64,000 nt of DNA from CBHTSZ01 sp966095765 (GCA_966095765.1 CBHTSZ010000004.1:62001-126000); one strand, 5' to 3'; shown: positions 52,543 to 60,304, numbered from the stretch's first letter. A program made the numbers and translations. Notes: generated from the letters alone by a model not told the origin.

Positions 52543-53459
52543 TCAGTAGTGCGGGAACGGTGAAATCGTTGGTGCACTTCACGGAGGTGTTGGTCGGTCA
52601 CATGGGTGTAGACCTGGGTGGTGGCGATGTTACTGTGGCCGAGCATACTCTGGACGGAGCGAATATCGGCCCCGTTCATGAGCAGGTCTGTCGCGAAGCT
52701 GTGGCGCAGGGTGTGCGGTGAGACGTGTTTGGTGATGCCGGCGAGCTTTGCATAGTGCGAAACGATACGCTGGACGGAGCGGGGAGTGAGGCGGAAGCTC
52801 TCACCATCACCATCTCCGGTTTTGGCGCCGCTGTAACGAATGAACAACGGCTTCGCGTCGTCGTGACGCGTCTCGAGATAGGCGGCGAGGCATTCGGTGG
52901 CTTCCGGGCTGATAAAGACCGGCCGGTCTTTTTGCCCCTTACCGCGCACCATGAACTCGCCTCGGTTGAGGTTGATGTGGTCACGATTGAGGCCAACAAG
53001 TTCGCTGACACGGAGACCGCTCGAGTAGAGCAGCTCAAGGATAGCTTTGTCGCGAAGGTCCTGAGGCGTCTTAGCCTCGACGGCTGCCATGATGCGTTCA
53101 GTCTCCTCTTGCGTGAGGAAGCTGACCTGTTTGCGTTTGGTTTTAGGTAACTCGATCTTTTCCGGTGTCAGTGTTTCGATATCACGTTTTGAGCAGTAGC
53201 CAAGAAAGCTACGAAGTGCGATCAGGTGATAGCTCTGGGTGAGGGGACTGAGCGTGTCGCCTTGGTCGTTCTCGTAGCGGTTAAGCCAGAGACGCCACTT
53301 GCGAACCACCTCAGCAGTGATCTTGTGTACCTCGATGTCACCAGCAAACTCGATGAGTCGCTGCAGGTAGAGGTGGTAGTTCTCGGCGGTCTTTTGAGAG
53401 CGGCCACGTTCAACCTCGACATGCTCGATGAAGTCGATAATGAGTTCGGACAGATACAT
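52539..53459 (-). CDS. xer: Tyrosine recombinase, XerC/XerD type (306 aa)
   Basis: The N-terminal SAM-like domain (MYLSELIIDFIEHVEVERGR) is followed by the catalytic domain with Arg in LLYSSGLRVSELVGL, HTLRHSFATDLL (His-x-x-Arg), LGHSNIATTQVYTHV (His and Tyr nucleophile). Expected to resolve chromosome dimers at dif with FtsK. MYLSEL is chosen as start: the upstream in-frame extension is A+T-rich and covers the promoter (TATCAT box just before it). Confidence 0.92.
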   Translation of the reverse strand: MYLSELIIDFIEHVEVERGRSQKTAENYHLYLQRLIEFAGDIEVHKITAEVVRKWRLWLNRYENDQGDTLSPLTQSYHLIALRSFLGYCSKRDIETLTPEKIELPKTKRKQVSFLTQEETERIMAAVEAKTPQDLRDKAILELLYSSGLRVSELVGLNRDHINLNRGEFMVRGKGQKDRPVFISPEATECLAAYLETRHDDAKPLFIRYSGAKTGDGDGESFRLTPRSVQRIVSHYAKLAGITKHVSPHTLRHSFATDLLMNGADIRSVQSMLGHSNIATTQVYTHVTDQHLREVHQRFHRSRTTD

Positions 53460-53517
53460 ACCTGTATGATACTGCTTATGATGATATTTTGCGACGTAGC
53501 GTAAGCAATTTATACGG

Positions 53518-53523
53518 TACAAT
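53518..53523 (+). promoter_or_regulatory. uppP -10 box TACAAT
   Basis: It lies 9 nt before ATG 53533, in the 73-nt region divergent from xer, and predicts a leaderless uppP mRNA. Confidence 0.6.
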
Positions 53524-53532
53524 GGGTGAGAT

Positions 53533-54327
53533 ATGAGTATTATCGAAGCGATCATCCTCGGACTTATCCAGGGTCTTACTGAATTTATCCCAATATCTAG
53601 CTCTGGTCACCTCGTTATCGCTCAGTGGTTCATGGAAGGGGCGAGCAGCCACCTATTCCTCGAGTGGATCAATATCGGTACTGTGCTCGCGCTTATCATC
53701 TTCTTCTGGCGGCGTATCTGGGATGCTATCGTCACGGTCGTTTCGGAGCGGGACTTTCGACTTGCGCTCAATATCGTTATCGCGATGCTGCCTGCTGGTG
53801 TAGCGGGGTTCTTTCTCGCTGATTTTATCGAGACGACACCGTTTTTTAGTAGTATCTGGACCGTGGTCGTAACGCTTGCGCTCGTAGGCGTGCTTCTCGT
53901 CGTTGTGGAGCGGCTTCCGAAGCTATCTGAGGTAAGTGTACTTGAGAAGCTGCCTAAGTCACGTGCCCTGACTATTGGACTCGCACAGGTACTTGCACTT
54001 GTTCCAGGTACTTCACGATCTGGTAGTACGATCATTGCAGGTCGGCTCATGGGTCTTCGCGCTGCAGATGCGGCTGAGTTTAGTTTTCTCGTCTCCATCC
54101 CTATCATGCTCGGTGTGATCCTCAAGCTGGTTCTCCAGGATGACGACCGTGCTTACTTTATGGCAAACTTCGCGCCACTAGTTATCGGTAACCTCGCCGC
54201 TCTTGTAAGCGGCCTTTTGGCGGTTGGATTTCTGATGCGGTACCTGCAGACTCGCTCCCTGGCACCGTTTGGCTACTACCGTATCGGCCTCGCTGCCGTG
54301 CTCGCGGTTGTCCTTCTGGTACAATAG
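53533..54327 (+). CDS. uppP: Undecaprenyl-diphosphatase UppP/BacA (264 aa)
   Basis: GLIQGLTEFIPISSSGHLVI and PGTSRSGSTIIAGRLMGLRA are the two conserved catalytic segments. Seven or eight membrane helices. It recycles undecaprenyl pyrophosphate, the lipid carrier for peptidoglycan and surface glycans, and its overproduction gives bacitracin tolerance in other bacteria. Confidence 0.96.
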   Translation: MSIIEAIILGLIQGLTEFIPISSSGHLVIAQWFMEGASSHLFLEWINIGTVLALIIFFWRRIWDAIVTVVSERDFRLALNIVIAMLPAGVAGFFLADFIETTPFFSSIWTVVVTLALVGVLLVVVERLPKLSEVSVLEKLPKSRALTIGLAQVLALVPGTSRSGSTIIAGRLMGLRAADAAEFSFLVSIPIMLGVILKLVLQDDDRAYFMANFAPLVIGNLAALVSGLLAVGFLMRYLQTRSLAPFGYYRIGLAAVLAVVLLVQ

Positions 54328-54356
54328 AGGTGAAGTTGAACACTAAAAGGAGTCAC

Positions 54357-54869
54357 ATGGAGCAAACTCTCGTTATTTTCAAGCCAGACGCAGTACAGCG
54401 CGGCATCGTTGGTGAGATTATCACTCGTTTTGAGCGCGTTGGTCTCAAGATTGCCGGCCTCAAGATGCTACGTCCGGACGACGCGCATTTCCACGCACAT
54501 TATGAAACGATCGGTACGATGATTACTCGTCACGGCGAGGATATCTTTAACGTCACGGTTGAAGCTATGAAAGAATCACCGGTTATCGCAGTGGTCCTTG
54601 AGGGTATTCACTCGGTAGAGTTGGTTCGCAAGCTCGTGGGTTCAACCGAGCCGGGTAAGTCAGCACCAGGTACTATCCGCGGTGACTACGCACACTCAAA
54701 TTTTGCCTATGCAAACGGAGAAGGGCGTACGCTGCCAAATGTAGTCCACGCCTCAGCAACCCCTGAGGAAGCCGAGCAGGAGATCAAGCTTTGGTTTGAT
54801 ACTGACGAACTCCACAACTATGAAACCGCTGCACAAACTGCCGTTCATGGCCGCAAGCCAGGCAACTAG
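54357..54869 (+). CDS. ndk: Nucleoside diphosphate kinase (170 aa)
   Basis: QTLVIFKPDAVQRGIVGEII, TEPGKSAPGTIRGDYA and PNVVHASATPEEAEQE with the phosphohistidine in VVHAS (usually IHGSD). It balances NTP pools. Longer than the usual ~140 aa, with an insertion and a C-terminal extension. ATG 54357 follows AAAAGGAG; a TACAAT box lies in the uppP end. Confidence 0.95.
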   Translation: MEQTLVIFKPDAVQRGIVGEIITRFERVGLKIAGLKMLRPDDAHFHAHYETIGTMITRHGEDIFNVTVEAMKESPVIAVVLEGIHSVELVRKLVGSTEPGKSAPGTIRGDYAHSNFAYANGEGRTLPNVVHASATPEEAEQEIKLWFDTDELHNYETAAQTAVHGRKPGN

Positions 54870-54901
54870 CGTATAGTAGCGAGGCGCCATCAGGCGTCCA
54901 T

Positions 54902-54976
54902 GCCCCGGTAGTTCAACGGATAGAATAATACCGTCCTAAGGTGAAGATGTTGGTTCGATTCCAGCCCGGGGTACCA
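54902..54976 (+). tRNA. tRNA-Arg (anticodon CCT)
   Basis: 75 nt with encoded CCA. Acceptor GCCCCGG/CCGGGGT, D arm GTTC/GAAT, anticodon loop GTCCTAA, T arm with TTCGATT. CCT reads AGG. Anticodon-stem pairing is imperfect at the outer pair. Confidence 0.9.
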
Positions 54977-54978
54977 AG

Positions 54979-55009
54979 GTAAAAGTCGGTCTTTATGGCC
55001 GGCTTTTAC
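54979..55009 (+). terminator. Terminator after tRNA-Arg
   Basis: GTAAAAGTCGG (54979-54989) pairs with CCGGCTTTTAC (54999-55009), one wobble, with a T-rich 3' arm. Confidence 0.8.
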
Positions 55010-55016
55010 TTTGGTA

Positions 55017-55092
55017 GATTCGCGCCTAGCGAATCCGAACCAACGGTTCGATCACAAGCCGCTCACACAGAAGCTTGCTTCGAGTAAGCGGC
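55017..55092. repeat. Three consecutive perfect hairpins
   Basis: GATTCGC-GCCTA-GCGAATC (55017-55035), CGAACC-AAC-GGTTCG (55036-55050) and GCCGCT/AGCGGC (55058-55063, 55087-55092) enclosing GAAGC-TT-GCTTC. Non-coding, between the tRNA terminator and the PH-domain gene. Confidence 0.6.
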
Positions 55093-55141
55093 GCAGGGAG
55101 TAGCGAAGCGTTTTTCCAGCCTAGAATGCTATCATAGATCC

Positions 55142-55660
55142 ATGGAACAGGCATTTGACGGACAGCGAGAGGGCGAAGAAGTCGTACTGGTCTTTCGTCG
55201 TCACATCATCGCGCTTCGAAAAGGCTTCTACTCGATCTTGATCCCGTTTGCGCTTGCGTGTCTGCCGACACTCATCAACCCGGGTGAACTCATCTTTTTC
55301 TATATCGCCATGGGAGGTCTCGCCTTTGGTCTCGTACTGTTTTTCTATCACTGGATCGGCTGGTATTTCACGATCTTTATCCTCACGACCGAGCGTCTTC
55401 GACAGAGTACGCAAAAGGGTATCTTTGGCAAGAGTGTCATCGACCTGCCGGTGTCAAAGATCCAAAACATAAGCTATACTATTCCTGGGTTATCCGGTGA
55501 GCTTTTTGGGTTCGGAACGATCATTATCCAGACATATGTCGGTGATCTTATCCTCGATCTCATCCACCACCCGAGTGAGGTTTATAATAAACTCCAAGAT
55601 GTCGCCGCAAGTGCGACCAGCCAAAACGGCACGAAGGATTATGAAGAAATTAACAGCTAA
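55142..55660 (+). CDS. PH-domain membrane protein, YdbS/bPH_2-like (172 aa)
   Basis: Two membrane helices (residues ~33-75) lie between an N-terminal GEEVVLVFRRHIIALRKG and a bacterial PH-like domain (TTERLRQSTQKGIFGKSVID, then VSKIQNISYTIPGL). The function of this family is unclear, with links to membrane stress in Bacillus relatives. The 3' end overlaps the foldase gene by 20 nt. Confidence 0.8.
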   Translation: MEQAFDGQREGEEVVLVFRRHIIALRKGFYSILIPFALACLPTLINPGELIFFYIAMGGLAFGLVLFFYHWIGWYFTIFILTTERLRQSTQKGIFGKSVIDLPVSKIQNISYTIPGLSGELFGFGTIIIQTYVGDLILDLIHHPSEVYNKLQDVAASATSQNGTKDYEEINS

Positions 55661-56675
55661 GCTGAAGCGCCAGAAACCGGCTGAAGAAAAGCCGAGCCGT
55701 ATCACTAACGAAACCGTTGCCGAACATCGCGAGCAGATTCTCGCCGGTGGGCGTAAGTTCAAATATCCGGTTCAGTATGCCAAGCACAGGCTTGTGCTCA
55801 ACAGCGTCTTTATCGGCCTTGGGGCAATCGCGTTCTTGTTTATACTCTGCTGGTATCTCCTCTATCACGCTCAGTACAACTCAAAGTTCATGTACCGCCT
55901 GACGCAGCTCGTACCAGTACCGGTTGCCAATGTTGACGGGGAAAATGTTCGCTACAGTGAATATCTCAAAAAGTATCGCAGCGATATTTTCTCACTCGTC
56001 CAACAGGAACAGATCAACCTCAAGAGTCCTGACGGCAAGCGCCAGTCAGAGTACTACAAGCGCCGCGAACTCGATAGCGCCGTCAAGGAAGCCTACGTCG
56101 CTAAGCTTGCTCGTGAAAGGAACATCGATGTGACCCGCACTGAAATCGACGACTTTATCATCCGTACCGTCAACAGTAAGTCGATCAGTCTCGAAGCCTA
56201 CGAGAAGACCGTTCTGCGAAACTTCTATGACTGGTCGCTGGACGAGTACCGCGGCGTCGTGAAGGCTCGACTGCTTACGCAAAAGGTTAGCTTTGCGATC
56301 GACGGTGCCGCGAAGAAGCGCGCTGACTCTCTCGCTACACAAGCGGCTGCTCCCGGTGCTGATTTTGCCGCACTTGCGACCGCCAACTCCGATGACCTCG
56401 CGACCAAGGGGAACGGTGGCGATGCGGGAAGCTTACCGGTCGACAACCAGGACGTTAACGGACTTATCGCGGCCGCAAAGCGTTTGAGCCCAAACCAGGT
56501 AAGCCAGCCGATAAAGGGCAGTGACGGCTACTACATCATCAAGCTGATCGACAAGAACGACACGTCAGTTCATTACGCTCAGATCAAGGTGGGTCTTACT
56601 GAGCTCGATAAGCGCTTCGAAGCAGTCAAGAAGGCCGGCAAGATCAAAGAACATATCAAGGTTGAGAAGTTGTAA
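55641..56675 (+). CDS. Membrane-anchored PpiC/SurA-type peptidyl-prolyl isomerase (344 aa)
   Basis: A cytoplasmic basic N-terminus (~60 residues), one membrane helix (VFIGLGAIAFLFILCWYLLY), a SurA-like helical chaperone region, and one parvulin domain (DDLATKGNGGDAGSLPVDNQ, then GSDGYYIIKLIDKND). It would fold proteins on the outer side of the membrane, useful for the many secreted proteins in this window. ATG 55641 is chosen: the upstream in-frame extension lies entirely in the preceding gene. Confidence 0.88.
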   Translation: MKKLTAKLKRQKPAEEKPSRITNETVAEHREQILAGGRKFKYPVQYAKHRLVLNSVFIGLGAIAFLFILCWYLLYHAQYNSKFMYRLTQLVPVPVANVDGENVRYSEYLKKYRSDIFSLVQQEQINLKSPDGKRQSEYYKRRELDSAVKEAYVAKLARERNIDVTRTEIDDFIIRTVNSKSISLEAYEKTVLRNFYDWSLDEYRGVVKARLLTQKVSFAIDGAAKKRADSLATQAAAPGADFAALATANSDDLATKGNGGDAGSLPVDNQDVNGLIAAAKRLSPNQVSQPIKGSDGYYIIKLIDKNDTSVHYAQIKVGLTELDKRFEAVKKAGKIKEHIKVEKL

Positions 56676-56692
56676 GCCTGGTACATACAAAT

Positions 56693-56716
56693 AAAACCGC
56701 CCGAGAGGGCGGTTTT
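56693..56716 (+). terminator. Terminator of the foldase gene
   Basis: AAAACCGCCC-GAGA-GGGCGGTTTT, a perfect 10-bp stem. Confidence 0.92.
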
Positions 56717-56717
56717 A

Positions 56718-56838
56718 TGATGGACCGGATATCGCTTCGCTCTAGAGAGACCGGATTTCGCTTCGCTCCTCCGCTCGAAAGGGGCACGTGCGAGCACGAG
56801 TTTCCTTTCTCGCTGCGCCGAACTTCCGGTCCGCATCA
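56718..56838. repeat. Inverted-repeat-bounded non-coding segment with internal direct repeat
   Basis: TGATG-GACCGGA (56718-56729) is mirrored by TCCGGTC-CG-CATCA (56825-56838). Inside, GACCGGAT-(AT/TT)-CGCTTCGCTC occurs twice (56723-56742 and 56749-56768), and GAAAGG pairs with CCTTTC. No ORF. It lies between the foldase terminator and the tRNA-Asp terminator. Confidence 0.55.
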
Positions 56839-56867
56839 CGTGAGCAAGCTCACTCTGTAGAAACATA

Positions 56868-56891
56868 AAACCACCCGCGAAAGGGTGGTTT
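56868..56891 (-). terminator. Terminator of tRNA-Asp
   Basis: On the minus strand AAACCACCC-TTTCGC-GGGTGGTTT followed by TATGTTT. Confidence 0.85.
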
Positions 56892-56902
56892 GATATTTCT
56901 AC

Positions 56903-56980
56903 TGGCGGGCCCGACCGGATTCGAACCGGCGATCTCCTCCGTGACAGGGAGGCGTGATAGGCCAACTTCACTACGAGCCC
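56903..56980 (-). tRNA. tRNA-Asp (anticodon GTC)
   Basis: 78 nt with encoded CCA. Acceptor GGGCTCG/CGGGCCC, anticodon loop CTGTCAC, T arm CCGG-TTCGAAT-CCGG. Confidence 0.95.
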
Positions 56981-57001
56981 AAGGCCGCCAATGACCAAGC
57001 A

Positions 57002-57030
57002 ATCTTAGCAAATTTTGCCCAGAGACGCAA
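57002..57030 (-). promoter_or_regulatory. tRNA-Asp promoter TTGCGT-17-TAAGAT
   Basis: On the minus strand TTGCGT (57025-57030) and TAAGAT (57002-57007) are 17 nt apart with TGC before the -10. Confidence 0.65.
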
Positions 57031-57057
57031 CAGGGAAGATGTGGCGATATTGTCTGG

Positions 57058-57063
57058 TATAAT
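57058..57063 (+). promoter_or_regulatory. tRNA-Thr -10 box TATAAT
   Basis: A consensus TATAAT 15 nt before the tRNA 5' end. No clear -35. Confidence 0.6.
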
Positions 57064-57078
57064 TGTGCAGGAATAAAT

Positions 57079-57154
57079 GCCACCTTAGCTCAGTCGGTAG
57101 AGCGACACATTCGTAACGTGTAGGTCAGCAGTTCGATCCTGCTAGGTGGCTCCA
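57079..57154 (+). tRNA. tRNA-Thr (anticodon CGT)
   Basis: 76 nt with encoded CCA. Acceptor GCCACCT/AGGTGGC, discriminator T, anticodon loop TTCGTAA, T loop TTCGATC. The lowest anticodon-stem pair is A-C. Confidence 0.92.
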
Positions 57155-57202
57155 CGAAGTTTTGGATGCATTCCACGGGGATGGATACAAAACTTCGTGG
57201 AG
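57150..57202. repeat. 15-bp perfect inverted repeat starting inside the tRNA-Thr 3' end
   Basis: CTCCACGAAGTTTTG (57150-57164) and CAAAACTTCGTGGAG (57188-57202) with a 23-nt loop. The left arm includes the last acceptor base, the discriminator and the CCA. There is no T-tract, so it is not a classic terminator. Confidence 0.7.
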
Positions 57203-57225
57203 TGGCTCTCGGAGCCGCAACCCGT

Positions 57226-57231
57226 TATACT
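57226..57231 (+). promoter_or_regulatory. -10 box TATACT for the 57244 gene
   Basis: 12 nt before ATG 57244, with no clear -35 and no room for a Shine-Dalgarno leader. Confidence 0.5.
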
Positions 57232-57243
57232 AAGAAGCAATAT

Positions 57244-57609
57244 ATGAGAACAACCTTTCAAAGTTCTATAAAAGACCGCGCCTACCTGACACCTCTCATC
57301 GTTGGCGGCCTCCTCGTGGCTATTCTGCTCATTATGGGTGCGAGCCATATTCGCGTCTCGGAGCTGCAGGTTGCGGTACGTTATAGTTCGTTCGGTATTA
57401 CGAACTTCTACCGTGAGCAGTGGTTCTACCAACTAACCTTTATGGCGTTTGGCATCGCTGTCTACGTTCTCCATACTCTCGTTGGCCTCAAGCTCTATCA
57501 GAAGAAGGGCCAGTCATTCGCGGTTGCTTTCCAGTGGCTAACCGTTGCGCTGCTCGTGATTACGATCGTGACGGTTGCGGCAATCTTTCAAGTGGCGGAC
57601 TTCGTCTAA
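57244..57609 (+). CDS. Three-helix membrane protein (121 aa)
   Basis: Three hydrophobic segments (LTPLIVGGLLVAILLIMGAS, FMAFGIAVYVLHTLVGLKLY, WLTVALLVITIVTVAAIFQV). The stop overlaps the glycosyltransferase start (TAATG), so it is probably a partner or accessory of that enzyme. Family not recognised. Confidence 0.75.
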   Translation: MRTTFQSSIKDRAYLTPLIVGGLLVAILLIMGASHIRVSELQVAVRYSSFGITNFYREQWFYQLTFMAFGIAVYVLHTLVGLKLYQKKGQSFAVAFQWLTVALLVITIVTVAAIFQVADFV

Positions 57610-59240
57610 TGACTGATCTGGAAATACCCCTCGGCAAGCGCACGCGGTTTTACCGTTTTTTTGAGATTCTCCCAGGAGCACTCAGCTACCTGACGATCCT
57701 GCTGCCGGTGCTGCTCAGCTTTATCAATCCCCTCTATGGTGCAATCTTTATTATCATTTTTATCATCATCTGGTTCGTTAAGACGATCGGCATGTCTTAC
57801 CGCACGATACAGGGGTACAACACTCTGCAGCGTGCTCAAGCGCTTGACTGGAAATCGCGTCTCGCGGACCTTGAGGACCCAGCTAGTGCGCTAGCGACGA
57901 GACACTATAGCAGCTCTTGGCGTGCAGATATTCATGAACACAACCTTGAACAGCTCGCCAATACCGTACACGCCCGGAAGCCTTCCGAGATCTATAACGC
58001 GGTCATCATCGCTACCTATAACGAATCTCGGGATGTACTTGAGCCAACTATCGAAGCAGTACTTGAGGGAGAATACGATCCGAAACGCATCATTATGACC
58101 ATTGCCTATGAAGGGCGAGGCCCCCAGAGTACCGAAGATGCGGTCAAGGCGCTCCAAGAGAAGTACAAGTCAAAGTTTGCGCAGTTTTACATCGTAAAGC
58201 ACCCGGCAGATCTGCCAAACGAAGTAGTAGGCAAGGGTGGAAATATCACCTTCGCCGGCAAGTTCCTAGCAAGCCAACTCGCTCAGCTCAAGATCGATCC
58301 GGAAAATGTTCTCGTCACGACACTGGACAGCGACAACAGGCCACACAAAGCATACTTCTCATATGTAACCTATGAGTTCATCGTTCACCCCGATCCACGT
58401 CACGTCGCTTTCCAGCCGCTTGCACTGTTCCAGAACAACATCTGGGATGTGCCAGCACCGATGCGCGTCATCGCAACCGGTAACTCGTTCTGGAGCCTTC
58501 TCAACTCTCTTCGTCCGCACATGCTCCGTAACTTTGCGGCGCATTCCCAGAGTATGGCGGCACTTATCGACATGGATTTCTGGAGCGTTCGCAGTATCGT
58601 CGAGGATGGTCACCAGTTCTGGCGCAGCTATTTCCGCTACGATGGCCACTACCAGGTGGTACCGATCTATGTGCCGATCTACCAGGATGCGGTGCTCGCA
58701 GAAGGGTATCGAAAGACCCTCAAGGCGCAGTTCGTACAGCTTCGTCGCTGGGCATACGGCGCCTCGGACGTACCGTACGTTGCATCAAAGGTGTTTACAA
58801 AGGAACGTACCGTACCGTTTTGGGATGGTATCACCAAGTTTTTCCGTCTTCTCGAAGGGCATGTTTCTTGGGCGAGCGCTTCACTTATCCTGCTGTTTGG
58901 CGCCTGGGGCCCGCTGTTCATCAACCCAGAGTCTAACCGCAGCCTCGTAGCGCATGAACTGCCTGAGATCGCGAGCGGTCTGCAGCGTTTTGCGATGATC
59001 GGTCTGTTTATCACGGTGTTCCTCGCGTTTCGTATGTTGCCCCCACGCCCTGAGCGCTACAAGCGTCACCGTACGCTCGGCATGCTGCTCCAGTGGGTGC
59101 TGATGCCGATTACGAGTGTTATCTATGGCTCAGCTGCGGCACTCTATTCTCAGACCCGACTCATGCTCGGTAAATACCTCGACAAGTTCGATGTGACGGA
59201 AAAGGCTGTCGTACAGGACGACGGTCAAGCCAAGTCTTAG
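57609..59240 (+). CDS. Membrane glycosyltransferase family 2, processive type (543 aa)
   Basis: Two N-terminal helices (~22-60), a GT-A domain with AVIIATYNESRDVLEPTIEA, TTLDSDNRPH (DxD-like) and QFVQLRRWAYG (QxxRW), then ~4 C-terminal helices. This plan matches cellulose/hyaluronan synthase-like enzymes that make and export a glycan. The product is unknown; a surface polysaccharide is likely. ATG 57609 is coupled to the upstream membrane protein; the 3' end overlaps nrdR by 4 nt. Confidence 0.88.
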   Translation: MTDLEIPLGKRTRFYRFFEILPGALSYLTILLPVLLSFINPLYGAIFIIIFIIIWFVKTIGMSYRTIQGYNTLQRAQALDWKSRLADLEDPASALATRHYSSSWRADIHEHNLEQLANTVHARKPSEIYNAVIIATYNESRDVLEPTIEAVLEGEYDPKRIIMTIAYEGRGPQSTEDAVKALQEKYKSKFAQFYIVKHPADLPNEVVGKGGNITFAGKFLASQLAQLKIDPENVLVTTLDSDNRPHKAYFSYVTYEFIVHPDPRHVAFQPLALFQNNIWDVPAPMRVIATGNSFWSLLNSLRPHMLRNFAAHSQSMAALIDMDFWSVRSIVEDGHQFWRSYFRYDGHYQVVPIYVPIYQDAVLAEGYRKTLKAQFVQLRRWAYGASDVPYVASKVFTKERTVPFWDGITKFFRLLEGHVSWASASLILLFGAWGPLFINPESNRSLVAHELPEIASGLQRFAMIGLFITVFLAFRMLPPRPERYKRHRTLGMLLQWVLMPITSVIYGSAAALYSQTRLMLGKYLDKFDVTEKAVVQDDGQAKS

Positions 59241-59707
59241 CCAGCACGTCTGGTAGTGCGGGGACGTCCTCTTTTTGGGCGCTGCGCAGTATTTTTGATC
59301 AAGCCATGACGGGCTCCGTACTGCAGGGAGGCGGTCGCATCAAAAAATGACAGGGTGCTATAGGTTTCTTCGGCCAAGGCCTCCGCAGTAACGATATCCG
59401 TTGCGGTAGCTTGGATAGCTTGGGCTACGGTCTGGGCGAGCCAGTAGCTTTCATCGGCGATAGAAGTTTCGCCCCGATGGGCGAGTGCCGGTACGATGCT
59501 GAGCATGAGACGAGGCAGGCTAAAGTCGGTCTTGCTGCCATCAGAGGCCTTCACGGCAAACTGGTATGTGTTGTCAGCGACAACCTCGGCGGTCGTAAAT
59601 ACCGTTCCACAGGCTTTGCATTCACGCCGGCGCCATACGCTCGGCGTCTTTTTGTGTGGTCGTGAGTTTATAACCTTTGTGTCGTTGCTACATTTTATGC
59701 AAATCAT
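59237..59707 (-). CDS. nrdR: Transcriptional repressor NrdR (156 aa)
   Basis: The zinc ribbon has C3, C6, C30 and C33 (CIKC, CKAC) with VINSRPHKK and WRRRECKACGTVFTT. The ATP-cone domain follows, and a basic tail RPKRGRPRTTRRAG ends it. It represses ribonucleotide reductase genes when (d)ATP is bound. The ATP-cone start is more divergent than usual. A near-perfect NrdR box lies at its own start. Confidence 0.88.
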   Translation of the reverse strand: MICIKCSNDTKVINSRPHKKTPSVWRRRECKACGTVFTTAEVVADNTYQFAVKASDGSKTDFSLPRLMLSIVPALAHRGETSIADESYWLAQTVAQAIQATATDIVTAEALAEETYSTLSFFDATASLQYGARHGLIKNTAQRPKRGRPRTTRRAG

Positions 59708-59722
59708 GTCTATATATTGTCA
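59707..59722 (-). promoter_or_regulatory. NrdR box at the nrdR start
   Basis: The minus strand reads TGACAATATATAGACA. Its core CAATATATAG fits the known NrdR box core CWATATATWG exactly. It overlaps the likely -10 region, suggesting autorepression. Confidence 0.6.
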
Positions 59723-59778
59723 TAACGCTATTAAAAACGCTAGTGGATAAGTAGGAAAAACTGTGGGGAAACTAAAAA

Positions 59779-59808
59779 CCACAGACCTACGGTGAAGCAG
59801 ATCTGTGG
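59779..59808 (-). terminator. Terminator of the 44-aa gene
   Basis: On the minus strand CCACAGA (59802-59808) pairs with TCTGTGG (59779-59785), followed by TTTTTAG. The 16-nt loop is long. Confidence 0.65.
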
Positions 59809-59847
59809 CAGATAGAGGGCAGTTTACTGTAGTGAAAACCAGTTGGC

Positions 59848-59982
59848 TTACTTGCCGGAAGCGTGTGAGCGCTTGACGCGACCCTCAGGCTTCTTGACTG
59901 GAACGAGCTCGAAATACAGTTGGAACCGGTCGAGCTCTGGTGATTCATGACTCTGGCGAGTCACTTTGGATGTAGTATCCAT
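59848..59982 (-). CDS. Unannotated small protein (44 aa)
   Basis: The reading frame begins MDTTSKVTRQSHESPELDRF, runs through LYFELVPVKKPEGRVKR and ends SHASGK. It is basic and hydrophilic, with no membrane helix. Support comes from context: a consensus TTGACA-17-TAGTAT promoter directly upstream with a 7-nt spacing to ATG and a terminator downstream make a complete transcription unit. No family is recognised. Confidence 0.65.
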   Translation of the reverse strand: MDTTSKVTRQSHESPELDRFQLYFELVPVKKPEGRVKRSHASGK

Positions 59983-59989
59983 AAGCTTT

Positions 59990-60018
59990 ATACTAGCACA
60001 TAAGCGCTTTACTGTCAA
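59990..60018 (-). promoter_or_regulatory. Promoter TTGACA-17-TAGTAT of the 44-aa gene
   Basis: On the minus strand TTGACA (60013-60018, perfect consensus) and TAGTAT (59990-59995) with TGC before the -10. The ATG at 59982 follows 7 nt later. From here to tRNA-Val the only other structure is a 7-bp hairpin at 60114-60134. Confidence 0.75.
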
Positions 60019-60144
60019 TAGCGCCTATGCTTACGATATATATCACCAGGTGCATAAGCACGATGGGAAAATGCTGAGACCGCAGGTGGAAAAGTCTGGG
60101 CAGGGTGGGGAAAGTCGAGGTTCATATCCTCGACCATATAAAAA

Positions 60145-60163
60145 ACCGATCCTGGGGACCGGT
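60145..60163 (-). terminator. Terminator of tRNA-Val
   Basis: On the minus strand ACCGGTCC-CCA-GGATCGGT (one wobble) followed by TTTTT. Confidence 0.88.
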
Positions 60164-60171
60164 GTTTTATA

Positions 60172-60248
60172 TGGTGGGCGATAGAGGATTCGAACCTCTC
60201 ACCTCCACAACGTCAATGTGGCGCTCTAGCCAAATGAGCTAATCGCCC
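60172..60248 (-). tRNA. tRNA-Val (anticodon GAC)
   Basis: 77 nt with encoded CCA. Acceptor GGGCGAT/ATCGCCC, anticodon stem CCACA/TGTGG around TTGACGT, T arm GAGG-TTCGAAT-CCTC. Confidence 0.95.
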
Positions 60249-60304
60249 ATAAATGGACAGATATGAGCATACCAAAAACAGGGGCGGAAGGCAACTCTAT
60301 CTGC

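Noticed and set aside
52539..53459. Integrase of a mobile element
   Set aside because: The sequence fits XerC/D, the neighbours are housekeeping genes, and no att repeats or cargo are seen.
60114..60134. Extra tRNA suggested by the hairpin GTCGAGG-TTCATAT-CCTCGAC
   Set aside because: The loop lacks the conserved A58, and no acceptor, D or anticodon arms can be built around it.
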